Translations under genes and position numbers: made by a program
Shown: in pieces, positions 1 through 7,459 of the stretch
Layout of the letters: each line of letters opens with the position of its first letter
How positions within the stretch are numbered: position 1 is the first letter of the stretch
Notes under the pieces: generated by a model
The model's input: only the letters and a program-made list of their open reading frames with translations
What the model was told of the DNA's origin: nothing
The model's database searches: none
Source of the DNA: an uncultured Anaeromassilibacillus sp.
GTDB taxonomy: Bacteria > Bacillota > Clostridia > Oscillospirales > Acutalibacteraceae
Reading direction: 5' to 3'
NCBI GenBank assembly: GCA_930987725.1
Contig: CAKNKY010000009.1
Coordinates: forward strand, 1 to 58,719
DNA length: 58,719 bases

Positions 1-55
1 GCACCCCACTTGTTATTCAGTATACCATACTGTCTAACAAATGGGGTGCAGTTCA
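1..55. mobile_element. IS3-type terminal inverted repeat or short palindromic remnant at the window edge
   Basis: Bases 1-15 and 35-49 form an inverted repeat with one mismatch (c9 against a41) around a 19-base centre. Read on the minus strand from position 55 inward, the order TGAACTGCACCCC then TTAGACA resembles the ends of IS3/IS150-family elements in Clostridia (recalled pattern, not searched). No transposase is present inside the window. It may be the end of an element lying to the left, or a MITE-like remnant with both ends retained. Confidence 0.4.
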
Positions 56-125
56 ACCCCATAGGCCGGTTTTCACAAGCTAACGGCAGCCCAAAAGCGC
101 GGATTTTCAAACTGTGCAGAATTTG

Positions 126-1175
126 TTATCTCGTGCGGAAACTGTAGACGGTGTCGGTGGCAAACGCTTCGCCGGGCTGCAGATAATGGAACGGGAATTC
201 GGGACGATGCGGGGAATCCGGGAATACCTGGGTTTCCAGGCAGAAAGCGCCGTGATCCACGAGCGGAACACCGTCCACGCCGGCGCCGCTCAGGCTGTTG
301 GCCGTGTAAAGCTGCATGCCGGGCTGATCGGTGTAAACTTCCATCACACGACCGCTCGCTTTGTCATATGCTTCGGCAGCCTTGCGCATGCCTTCTCCGC
401 GCAAAACAAAGTTGTGGTCATAACCGCCGCAAACCTGAAGCAGATGATCGTCGGCAAACATGTCGCGCCCGATCTCCTTAGGCTCGTTGAAATCATAAGG
501 CGTGCCGGCAACTGGAACCAGCTTGCCCGTGGGGATGAGATCGTCGCTTGCCGCCGTGATGGCATCGGCATTAATCTGGAGTTCCTGATGGAAGATCGGT
601 TTCGAAGCGTCACCGCTCAGATTAAAGAAGGAATGGTTCGTCAGGTTCAGAACCGTTGCCTTGTCTGTCTTGGCGCGGTACGCAATCCGAAGATCGTTCT
701 TGTTTGTAACCGTATAGGTCACTTCCACAGAAAGATTGCCAGGGAAGCCTTCCTCACCATCCGCGCTCACATAGGAGAATGTGACAGAAGGCCCTTCCGC
801 CGTTTCAGAGGCATCCTTCACACTCCACAGGCGGTGAGAGAAGCCGGTAGGACCACCGTGCAGGGAGTTTTCCCCGTCATTCTTTTCCAGTGTATATGTT
901 TTGCCGTCAATGGAAAATGCTGCACCGCTGATGCGGTTGGCATATCTGCCGCAGACAGCGCCCTGATAATCGCCGGCTTTCGCGTATTCCTCGAGCGTGT
1001 CGTGGCCAAGGATGACGTTTGCGGAAACACCGTTGCGATCCGGCGCATAAATCCGGACAATGCGGCAGCCAAATGGGATAATTTCCGCGCACAGACCGCC
1101 TGCGCCGCAGAGAATATAGCGGTCAACAGCTGCTCCGTCCGGAAGGATGCCAAAAGGTGCTGTGGTGATACTCAT
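126..1175 (-). CDS. galM: Aldose 1-epimerase (mutarotase)
   Basis: This enzyme interconverts alpha and beta anomers of glucose or galactose in the cytoplasm. The 349-residue length is normal for GalM. Family landmarks are visible: GRYANRI (76-82), the substrate-binding NSLHGG (103-108), the catalytic His181 in NLTNHSFFNL, GYDHNFVL (251-258) and the catalytic Glu314 in LETQVFPDSPHRP. The ATG is preceded by GAGGAG about eight bases upstream. The gene lies 30 bases downstream of the ROK glucokinase on the same strand, so the two probably form one sugar-entry operon that makes anomerically balanced hexose and phosphorylates it. No clear terminator is seen between its stop and the left edge. Confidence 0.95.
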   Translation of the reverse strand: MSITTAPFGILPDGAAVDRYILCGAGGLCAEIIPFGCRIVRIYAPDRNGVSANVILGHDTLEEYAKAGDYQGAVCGRYANRISGAAFSIDGKTYTLEKNDGENSLHGGPTGFSHRLWSVKDASETAEGPSVTFSYVSADGEEGFPGNLSVEVTYTVTNKNDLRIAYRAKTDKATVLNLTNHSFFNLSGDASKPIFHQELQINADAITAASDDLIPTGKLVPVAGTPYDFNEPKEIGRDMFADDHLLQVCGGYDHNFVLRGEGMRKAAEAYDKASGRVMEVYTDQPGMQLYTANSLSGAGVDGVPLVDHGAFCLETQVFPDSPHRPEFPFHYLQPGEAFATDTVYSFRTR

Positions 1176-1205
1176 AAAGAAAGACTCCTCTCATCAAAAT
1201 AGTTT

Positions 1206-2165
1206 TTATTCTCCAAGCAGGGCTGCACCGATAATACCGGCATCATTGCCAAGCTGGGCACGGCAGATCACAGTGTGTTTTCCGCCGTTTTTGTAGTTAT
1301 AAGCATTCTGCTCGACCAGATTGCGGATCGGTTCCAGCAGCGCTTCTCCTTCGTTGCTGACGCCGCCGCCGATGCAGAGGATATCCGGCTGGAAAATGTT
1401 TACACAGTTGATCACACCGCAGGCAAGATAGGAAATATAGCGATCCACAACCTCTTTCCCAATAGGATCGCCTGCGCGCATGGCCTGAAATGCCGTGCGG
1501 CCTCCCACTGCGTCCAGACTGCCGTTTGTAATCTCCCAGATGGGACTGTCCTTCTTCAGAACATGGGCAGCCATGGCTTCGCGCGTCATACGAATCAGCG
1601 CCGTTGCGGAAGAATACGCTTCCCAGCAGCCGCGCCGGCCGCAGGTGCATGCCGCGCCGCCCGCCTGGATCACCATGTGGCCCAGTTCGCCGCCCGCAAA
1701 ATTGGAACCCGAGTAGATTTGCCCATGGATGATGACGCCGCCGCCTACGCCTGTGCCAAGAGTGACGGCAACAGCGTTGTCGGCGCCTTTCAGGGCGCCG
1801 GCTTTGTACTCGCCGTAAGCCGCTGCATTCGCATCGTTTTCCACGAGCACCGCACGCCCGGTCGCCTTTTCCAATTTTTCACGCAGAGCAAAATTGTTGA
1901 GATAGAGATTGTTTGCGTATTCTACTACTCCCGTCGAACCATTGATCGTACCGGGGCAGCCGATACCGATCCATGGCACGTCGTTCAGGGAAATGCCGGC
2001 AGCCGCTGCCGCTTCATTTGCCGCTGCCGCCAAATCATCGATCAAACCGTCATCGCAGGGCAAACGCGTTTTCCGCTTCCCACGGGCGATGATTTGATAG
2101 GATTCATCGACAATGCCGGCCGCAATGTTCGTACCGCCGAGATCAATGCCGAGGTAAACCTTCAT
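1206..2165 (-). CDS. glcK: ROK-family glucokinase
   Basis: This protein phosphorylates glucose with ATP at the entry of glycolysis. The N-terminus MKVYLGIDLGGTN is the phosphate-binding DxGGT motif. ENDANAAAYGEY supplies the catalytic Asp, and CTCGRRGCWE is the ROK zinc-binding Cys cluster. An upstream in-frame ATG exists at 2189, but AGGGAGG lies just upstream of the ATG at 2165, so the 319-residue form is chosen. There is no N-terminal helix-turn-helix, so it is a kinase and not a ROK repressor. It is first in an operon with galM, and a plausible promoter sits at 2206-2234. The substrate is inferred from the family and from the epimerase neighbour; another hexose is possible. Confidence 0.9.
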   Translation of the reverse strand: MKVYLGIDLGGTNIAAGIVDESYQIIARGKRKTRLPCDDGLIDDLAAAANEAAAAAGISLNDVPWIGIGCPGTINGSTGVVEYANNLYLNNFALREKLEKATGRAVLVENDANAAAYGEYKAGALKGADNAVAVTLGTGVGGGVIIHGQIYSGSNFAGGELGHMVIQAGGAACTCGRRGCWEAYSSATALIRMTREAMAAHVLKKDSPIWEITNGSLDAVGGRTAFQAMRAGDPIGKEVVDRYISYLACGVINCVNIFQPDILCIGGGVSNEGEALLEPIRNLVEQNAYNYKNGGKHTVICRAQLGNDAGIIGAALLGE

Positions 2166-2205
2166 AATCAAAAACCTCCCTGTATGCATTCACTCTTTTG
2201 ATCTA

Positions 2206-2234
2206 AGTATAGAGGAAGAGAGGGGAAAAGTAAA
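2206..2234 (-). promoter_or_regulatory. Candidate sigma-A promoter for glcK-galM
   Basis: On the minus strand TTTACT (2229-2234) and TATACT (2206-2211) are separated by 17 bases, about 40 bases before the glcK start. The -35 match is 4/6 and the -10 match is 5/6. Confidence 0.45.
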
Positions 2235-2250
2235 GGCAAAGAAAAAAGAA

Positions 2251-2279
2251 TTGTTCCATCCCTGCCGCTGTGCTATAAT
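2251..2279 (+). promoter_or_regulatory. Sigma-A promoter for the sugar transferase gene
   Basis: TTGTTC (2251-2256), a 17-base spacer and a perfect TATAAT (2274-2279), followed by AAAG. It lies about 90 bases upstream of the 2371 start and drives the plus-strand run 2371-5134. Confidence 0.75.
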
Positions 2280-2370
2280 AAAGCAAATATGAAAATAAAA
2301 CTCGTGCGTTCCACAGGCAACACTGCTTTCGGAACCATCGGAAGATTGCTTCACAGAAAAGGAGAAATCC

Positions 2371-3048
2371 ATGATCATACAAGAGCTGCCTGCATGGATG
2401 CAGAATGAAGATACGGCTTTATGGCTTGAAAAATTGCGAAAGAAAAGAGGAACGCTGGCCTGCAAACGCGCTTTTGACATTGCGGCGTCATTTCTCATCC
2501 TTGTTATCATATCTCCGTTTTTACTGTTGCTCGCGCTTGCCATCAAGCTGGATTCTCCGGGCCCTGTCTTTTACCGTCAGGTACGTGTCGGCCGGGGAGG
2601 GCAGGATTTCCGTATTTTTAAGTTCCGCACTATGGTGCAGAATGCTGACAAGATCGGTCCGCCTCTCACGGTGGGAGACGATCCCCGCATCACACGCATG
2701 GGCCGGTTGATCCGGAAATGCCGTCTTGATGAATTCTCCCAGTTGCTGAACGTTCTCTCCGGCGCTATGAGTCTTGTTGGCCCGCGGCCGGAAGTGCGGA
2801 AATACGTGGACGGATATCGCCCTGAATATATGGCGACGCTCCTGATTCGCCCGGGCATCACAGCGCCTTCCAGCATTGCATTCAAGGATGAAGACAAATT
2901 GCTCGAAAAAAGCGACAACCCGGAACAGACCTATTTCGACAAGATTCTCCCACCCAAAATGGCGCTCAACCTAGACTATATGGAGCACATTTCTCTTTGG
3001 AGAGATATCAAGATTTTATTCCAGACCTTTGCGGCTGTGATCAAGTGA
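2371..3048 (+). CDS. Polyprenyl-phosphate sugar-1-phosphate transferase (bacterial sugar transferase family)
   Basis: This membrane enzyme transfers a hexose-1-phosphate from a nucleotide sugar to undecaprenyl phosphate, the first membrane step in making a surface polysaccharide or glycan. The protein has 225 residues and one hydrophobic membrane segment or re-entrant helix at about 37-58. It continues with the family signatures DSPGPVFYRQ (61-70), FKFRTM, the Asp120-Glu121 dyad in RLDEFSQLLN, and SLVGPRPE. It is the short PglC/WcaJ-catalytic type without the extra N-terminal membrane helices of WbaP. AAGGAG precedes the ATG. A GT4 glycosyltransferase follows two genes on. The sugar transferred cannot be read from the sequence. 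Confidence 0.92.
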   Translation: MIIQELPAWMQNEDTALWLEKLRKKRGTLACKRAFDIAASFLILVIISPFLLLLALAIKLDSPGPVFYRQVRVGRGGQDFRIFKFRTMVQNADKIGPPLTVGDDPRITRMGRLIRKCRLDEFSQLLNVLSGAMSLVGPRPEVRKYVDGYRPEYMATLLIRPGITAPSSIAFKDEDKLLEKSDNPEQTYFDKILPPKMALNLDYMEHISLWRDIKILFQTFAAVIK

Positions 3049-3060
3049 GGAGGGAGCCCA

Positions 3061-3804
3061 TTGCCAGATGAATTTTCCCGATCCAGGCTTCTTCTGGGGC
3101 AGAAAGCAATGGATCGCCTTGCCTGCGCCAAGATAGCCGTTTTTGGCCTCGGCGGTGTAGGCGGCCATGCTGTGGACGCTTTGGCCCGCACGGGTGTTGG
3201 ATCGTTCGTCCTTGTGGATGGCGATCGCGTGAGCCTCACCAATATCAACCGGCAAATTGTTGCAGACCATTCCACCGTCGGCAGACTGAAAACCGAAGTG
3301 ATGCGGGAACGCATCCTGCTCATCAATCCGCACGCTTCTGTGGAAGCCCATCCTGTCTTTTTCCTGCCGGGGGATGCGGATAGCTTTCTCAATGGCTGCG
3401 ATTATCTTGTGGACGCCGTGGATACCGTGGCTGCGAAGCTCCGCCTGGCAGAAATCGGGCAGGAGCGCGGGATACCGGTGATCAGTGCGATGGGAGCGGG
3501 AAACAAGCTCGATCCCACACGTTTTGAAGTGGCGGACATCACGGAAACTTCTGTCTGTCCGCTTTGCCGTGTGATGCGGCGTGAACTGAAGAAGCGGGGC
3601 ATTCCCCATCTGAAGGTGGTATACTCGCGTGAGCCGCCTCTCCCTGTGTATCCCGAGGAAGGGGGAAGCGAGGAAAAAGGAACGACAGGAAGAACAGCGC
3701 CGGGCAGTCTCGCCTTTGTTCCATCCGTGGCCGGGCTGATCCTGGCCTCCCAGGTGATACAGGATCTCACCGAAGGGCTGCGTCCCGAACCAGCGCCGTG
3801 CTGA
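3061..3804 (+). CDS. tcdA: tRNA threonylcarbamoyladenosine dehydratase (TcdA/CsdL-like, E1/ThiF superfamily)
   Basis: TcdA converts t6A37 of tRNA to its cyclic form using ATP. The N-terminal Rossmann region shows the ThiF/E1 nucleotide motif FGLGGVGGHAVDALARTG (about 24-41) followed by the adenylate-binding stretch LVDGDRVSLTNINRQ. VDAVDTVAAKL is typical of the TcdA branch. At 247 residues it matches the short stand-alone family and has no ubiquitin-like or rhodanese domain. A Cys pair in VCPLCRVMRRELKKRG could bind a metal. The start is TTG at 3061, preceded by GAGGAGGGAG. It sits 12 bases after the sugar transferase, but no functional link between the two is evident. Confidence 0.85.
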   Translation: MPDEFSRSRLLLGQKAMDRLACAKIAVFGLGGVGGHAVDALARTGVGSFVLVDGDRVSLTNINRQIVADHSTVGRLKTEVMRERILLINPHASVEAHPVFFLPGDADSFLNGCDYLVDAVDTVAAKLRLAEIGQERGIPVISAMGAGNKLDPTRFEVADITETSVCPLCRVMRRELKKRGIPHLKVVYSREPPLPVYPEEGGSEEKGTTGRTAPGSLAFVPSVAGLILASQVIQDLTEGLRPEPAPC

Positions 3805-3862
3805 GGGCGCAAATTCCAAAAGGCAATCCGAATTCAAAAAGACAGTGAAAGAAGGGAAAACA

Positions 3863-5134
3863 GTGGGAAATTGCCTTGTTCTCCTGACAAAAACTTATCC
3901 TTATGCAAAAGGGGAGGAATTTATCGAAGATGAGATTCCGCGCCTTGCGGAATCCTTTGAAAAGATCATCATCCTGGCCACCAGTGTGCCGGACGGCGCC
4001 GTGCAGACGCGGCATACCCCGCAGAATGTATCCTGCCATGCTGTTTTTGCGCGTGTCATCAAGCGGTCCCTGCCAGTAAACGCGCTCTCGTTGTTTCCGT
4101 TTACAGATTGCGGCGGTTTTGCGGACAATGCGGAGCGGGAGGCGCTGCGCGGCAATCTGAAGCGGCGGGCGTACCTCTGCTATTTCATTGCAAAAGCAAA
4201 GGGCGTCGCCCATGAGTGTGCCAGATTTCTGCGGAAATACGATCTTTCGGCATTTGAGGGCGTCACATTCTACGCGTTCTGGTTTTATGACGTTGCCATG
4301 GCGGCCTGCTGGCTGCGCGATCTGTGCAAAAATCCGGTTAAGAAAGCTGTGTGCCGGGCGCACAGCTATGATCTCTATCCTTCCGGCAGTTTGACGCCGG
4401 GATATCTGCCCTTGAGGAGGTATCTTCTGGAGCATATTGATGCCGTCTATCCCTGCTCGCAAAACGGTACCGATTATCTTTCCAGCCACTACCCTCCCTA
4501 TGCAAGGAAGATTCACACAGCCTATCTGGGCACGCGAGATTACGATCTTTCCCCGGTCAAAACAGACGAGACGATTGAGCTTGTGAGCTGCTGCCACCTG
4601 GCCCCTCATAAGCGCATTGACCTGCTCGCGAAATCTCTTTCTTTTCTTTCTGATCTGCACCGCCCCATTCACTGGGTACATTTTGGCACAGGGGAAGGCC
4701 TCGAGGATCTGAAAAAATATGCGGAGGAACATCTTGGCTTCATGAAAACAGAATTTCCCGGTTTTATTCGGAACGAAGATCTGATGAGATATTACCAGAC
4801 ACATCCGGTGGACTGGTTTTTGAATGTCAGCAGCCAGGAAGGGCTTCCTGTGAGCATTATGGAAGCATGTTCGTTCGGCATTCCCGTGATCGCAACGGAT
4901 GTGGGCGGCACATCAGAGATTGTGCGCGGCGGGGAGACGGGATATCTGCTGCCTGCCGATTTTGCACCGGAAGATCTCGCGAAGCTGCTCCGCCGGCAGT
5001 TCCTTGCCGAACCGGAAGCGCATGAACGCCTGCGTTTGAACTGCCGGCGTCTCTGGCAGGAAAATTTTTCGGCAGATGTCAATTTTGCCCGCTTTGCGCA
5101 GAAACTTGCCCCGCAGGAAAAACCGATTCTGTAA
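3863..5134 (+). CDS. GT4-type glycosyltransferase
   Basis: This protein is a cytoplasmic GT-B fold transferase that probably extends a surface glycan. The C-terminal half shows the GT4 pattern: CHLAPHKRIDLLAKSL, then SSQEGLPVSIMEACSFG with the nucleotide-sugar-binding E-x7-E type motif, then GIPVIATDVGGTSEIV and GGETGYLL. An earlier in-frame GTG exists at 3845, but AGAAGGGA lies directly upstream of the GTG at 3863, which gives a 423-residue protein starting at the expected first beta strand (NCLVLLTKTYP). It follows the sugar-phosphate transferase and TcdA and ends at a strong terminator, so a shared transcript from 2251 is likely. Donor and acceptor are unknown. Confidence 0.88.
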   Translation: MGNCLVLLTKTYPYAKGEEFIEDEIPRLAESFEKIIILATSVPDGAVQTRHTPQNVSCHAVFARVIKRSLPVNALSLFPFTDCGGFADNAEREALRGNLKRRAYLCYFIAKAKGVAHECARFLRKYDLSAFEGVTFYAFWFYDVAMAACWLRDLCKNPVKKAVCRAHSYDLYPSGSLTPGYLPLRRYLLEHIDAVYPCSQNGTDYLSSHYPPYARKIHTAYLGTRDYDLSPVKTDETIELVSCCHLAPHKRIDLLAKSLSFLSDLHRPIHWVHFGTGEGLEDLKKYAEEHLGFMKTEFPGFIRNEDLMRYYQTHPVDWFLNVSSQEGLPVSIMEACSFGIPVIATDVGGTSEIVRGGETGYLLPADFAPEDLAKLLRRQFLAEPEAHERLRLNCRRLWQENFSADVNFARFAQKLAPQEKPIL

Positions 5135-5139
5135 GACAG

Positions 5140-5175
5140 CGGCGGCCGGGCTCTGAATGCCCGGCCGCCGGTTTT
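5140..5175 (+). terminator. Rho-independent terminator after the glycosyltransferase
   Basis: A perfect 12-bp GC-rich stem (5140-5151 with 5159-5170), a 7-base loop and a short T run (TTTT) six bases after the GT stop. Confidence 0.8.
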
Positions 5176-5190
5176 GCCGCGGAAGCGGCG

Positions 5191-5361
5191 TTATTCCCGC
5201 ATTTTCAGGTGTTCAATCTCCTGATCAAGCGATTCCTCTCCCGCGCCTCTCCGCAGCAGCTCGAGCTGCTTTTCTTCGGGAAGCGCATTGAAGTAGGCTC
5301 TTGCCTGCTCATGCTCGCTTGACCATTGGTTCAAAATGAGCGGGGGAATCAGATACTCCAT
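5191..5361 (-). CDS. Small hypothetical protein (56 aa), micro-paralogue B
   Basis: The predicted 56-residue soluble acidic protein starts at the ATG at 5361, preceded by AAGGAG with good spacing. This makes it a more credible gene than the longer open frame that continues upstream. The core QARAYFNALPEEKQLELLRRG is helical. It resembles the core of the neighbouring 65-residue gene (ENPAAAEAFRAMGSQERQ followed by ALFQRA): both have an Ala/aromatic helix and then an acidic-Gln-Leu helix. I do not recognise a named family. It lies 19 bases after the neighbour's stop and faces the GT4 terminator. Confidence 0.6.
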   Translation of the reverse strand: MEYLIPPLILNQWSSEHEQARAYFNALPEEKQLELLRRGAGEESLDQEIEHLKMRE

Positions 5362-5380
5362 GGGAAACTCCTTTCCGGCC

Positions 5381-5578
5381 TTAAAATGCCTGGGGGTGTT
5401 CTTCCACAGAGGCGGCAAGGCAGTCTGCCAGGCGGCGGAGATCTTCTTTTCTGTCTGTCTGCCGGGCCCGCTGGAACAGGGCTTGCCGTTCCTGGCTGCC
5501 CATTGCGCGAAACGCTTCAGCCGCTGCCGGGTTTTCGGCAATCACAAACAAAAAATTTTCCGGGAATCCGTTTGCCAT
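5381..5578 (-). CDS. Small hypothetical protein (65 aa), micro-paralogue A
   Basis: The start ATG at 5578 is preceded by AAGGAG, and the stop is TAA at 5381-5383. The protein begins MANGFPENFLFVIAENPAAA and ends in a basic then acidic helical tail (DRKEDLRRLADCLAASVEEH). There is no signal peptide or membrane helix. Short proteins with the pattern F-x-A-ENP-x-A-x2-F-x-(A/S)-x5-(R/K)-Q occur widely in Clostridia as uncharacterised genes (recalled, unsearched). It is probably co-transcribed with the 56-residue gene downstream and is divergent from recQ. Function unknown. Confidence 0.6.
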   Translation of the reverse strand: MANGFPENFLFVIAENPAAAEAFRAMGSQERQALFQRARQTDRKEDLRRLADCLAASVEEHPQAF

Positions 5579-5608
5579 TTGCCGTTCTCCTTTCCTGAAA
5601 AACCGTTT

Positions 5609-5630
5609 GCGCGGGGTTAACCGCGCTTTT
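5609..5630. other. GC stem-loop between the micro-paralogues and recQ
   Basis: A perfect 6-bp stem (5609-5614 with 5621-5626) around GGTTAA, followed on the plus strand by TTTT. It lies in the divergent region, inside the probable leader of the minus-strand genes. It could be a weak terminator or leader hairpin; no convincing promoter was found for either flanking gene in 5579-5727. Confidence 0.3.
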
Positions 5631-5727
5631 CTATTGTGCGGCAGCCTGTGCCGTTTCATTCTGGTAATCCATGGGTTCACAGATGAAAAAACAGGAAAAA
5701 TAAGATTGATGAAAAAGGGGAGACACC

Positions 5728-7263
5728 ATGCGTGATCCGATGCAGATTCTTCAGGACTATTTTGGATATTCTTCCTTCCGGCCGGGGCAGAAGGAACTGG
5801 TCGGCGGCTTGCTTGCCGGCCGGGATGTGCTTGGAATTCTCCCCACGGGGGCAGGCAAGTCCATTTGTTATCAGGTACCCGCTCTCGCACAGGACGGTGT
5901 CACGCTTGTCATTTCCCCTTTGATTTCTCTTATGAAGGATCAGGTTGCCTCCCTGATTCAGTCCGGCGTGAAAGCGGCTTATCTGAACAGTTCTCTCACA
6001 CCGGGCCAGCTTCGCCTTGCACAGGAGCGTGCTGCGCAGGGATGGTACAAAATCATCTATATTGCTCCGGAGCGGCTGCTGACGGAAGGCTTTGCCCGCG
6101 TGACGCGGAGCGTTCCTATCTCCCTCGTCGCTGTGGATGAGGCACACTGCGTGTCCCAGTGGGGGCAGGATTTCCGCCCTGGCTATTTGAAAATTCGTGA
6201 GTTTCTCGAAACGCTCCCCGTTCGCCCGCCGGTGGGTGCCTTCACAGCGACTGCTACCAGCACAGTCCGGCGTGACATTGTCTCCCTGCTCGGCCTGCAG
6301 AACCCTGTTATCGCCTGCACTGGCTTTGACCGCCCCAATCTCTTTTTTGAGGTTCTCAAGCCGCACGATAAAAAAATGGCGCTGCTTTCTCTCCTGCGCC
6401 GGGAGGATCCGAAGAGCGCCATTGTCTATTGCGCTACACGGAAGGCAGTGGAGGATGTCTGCGAAACACTGAACCACGCAGGCATTTGCGCCGTGCAATA
6501 CCATGCCGGCCTCACGCTGGAGGAACGCCGTGCAAATCAGGATGATTTTCTTTACGACAGGGCTCCCGTCATGGTGGCGACAAACGCCTTTGGCATGGGT
6601 ATCGATAAGTCGGATGTGTCCATGGTTGTGCACTATAATATGCCGAAAAACATGGAAAGCTATTATCAAGAAGCCGGCCGCGCAGGGCGGGACGGTTCGC
6701 CCGCCAAATGCATTCTCCTGTATTCCGGGCAGGACGTCGTCACAAACCGTTTCCTGATCGAACACGGTGCCGATGAGAACGAGGCTCTGAGTGAGGAAGA
6801 TCGCCGCCGCGTTCGCAGGCTGGAAGAAGAGCGCCTGAAAAAAATGACCTTTTACTGTTCTGCAAAAGGGTGTCTGCGCGCTTATATCCTGCAGTATTTC
6901 GGCCAACCTGCGCCGCGCCGCTGCGATAACTGCGGCAATTGCCTGGGAACGGGACAGCAGGGACAAGAGTTTGCGCAGCACCGGCCGCATTTTTTCCAAC
7001 GAAAAAAACAGGAAGAACTCACCAATCGGCCGGAGCTCTACGAGGAGCTGCGCACCCTGCGCAAACGCCTGGCTGCACGCGCCGGCGTACCGGCTTATGT
7101 GGTGTTCACCGATCGTGCCCTGCGTGAAATGGCAGGGTTGCTTCCCACCACGGAACAGGAGTTGCTGGAAGTGAGCGGTGTGGGGCGGGCAAAATGTGAG
7201 CGTTACGGTTTTGATTTTTTGCAGGTCTTGCGAAAATATGCTGAAGAACATGGAAAAATTTAA
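5728..7263 (+). CDS. recQ: ATP-dependent DNA helicase RecQ, short form
   Basis: This 3'-5' DNA helicase acts in recombination and fork repair. It has Walker A TGAGKS (40-45), DEAH (137-140), QEAGRAGRDG (314-323) in motif VI, a zinc-binding set Cys382, Cys399, Cys402 and Cys405, and a C-terminal HRDC domain (about 431-508). The protein has 511 residues, against about 600 for full-length RecQ. Only some 25 residues separate the zinc cluster from HRDC, so the winged-helix part of the RQC domain is missing. The ATG follows AAGGGGAGA. It stands alone between divergent micro-genes and the flippase promoter. Confidence 0.93.
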   Translation: MRDPMQILQDYFGYSSFRPGQKELVGGLLAGRDVLGILPTGAGKSICYQVPALAQDGVTLVISPLISLMKDQVASLIQSGVKAAYLNSSLTPGQLRLAQERAAQGWYKIIYIAPERLLTEGFARVTRSVPISLVAVDEAHCVSQWGQDFRPGYLKIREFLETLPVRPPVGAFTATATSTVRRDIVSLLGLQNPVIACTGFDRPNLFFEVLKPHDKKMALLSLLRREDPKSAIVYCATRKAVEDVCETLNHAGICAVQYHAGLTLEERRANQDDFLYDRAPVMVATNAFGMGIDKSDVSMVVHYNMPKNMESYYQEAGRAGRDGSPAKCILLYSGQDVVTNRFLIEHGADENEALSEEDRRRVRRLEEERLKKMTFYCSAKGCLRAYILQYFGQPAPRRCDNCGNCLGTGQQGQEFAQHRPHFFQRKKQEELTNRPELYEELRTLRKRLAARAGVPAYVVFTDRALREMAGLLPTTEQELLEVSGVGRAKCERYGFDFLQVLRKYAEEHGKI

Positions 7264-7356
7264 TGTTTTCGTCATTTTTTCGTGAAAGAAAGGAAATGAG
7301 AAAACGGTAAAATAAATCTGTTTGCCGAATTATGGAATGACGCTGCCGCACCCGCA

Positions 7357-7385
7357 TTGCATTTCCGTCGAAAAAAGGCTATAAT
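7357..7385 (+). promoter_or_regulatory. Sigma-A promoter of the flippase-to-PBP operon
   Basis: TTGCAT (7357-7362), a 17-base spacer and a perfect TATAAT (7380-7385) followed by AAAGG, 75 bases before the flippase ATG. Confidence 0.75.
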
Positions 7386-7459
7386 AAAGGCGTTTCCGGC
7401 GAAAGGGAAGAGAAAAAGCTGCGGCTTTCCCCGCCAAAAAATATGTGATGAACTGAGGA

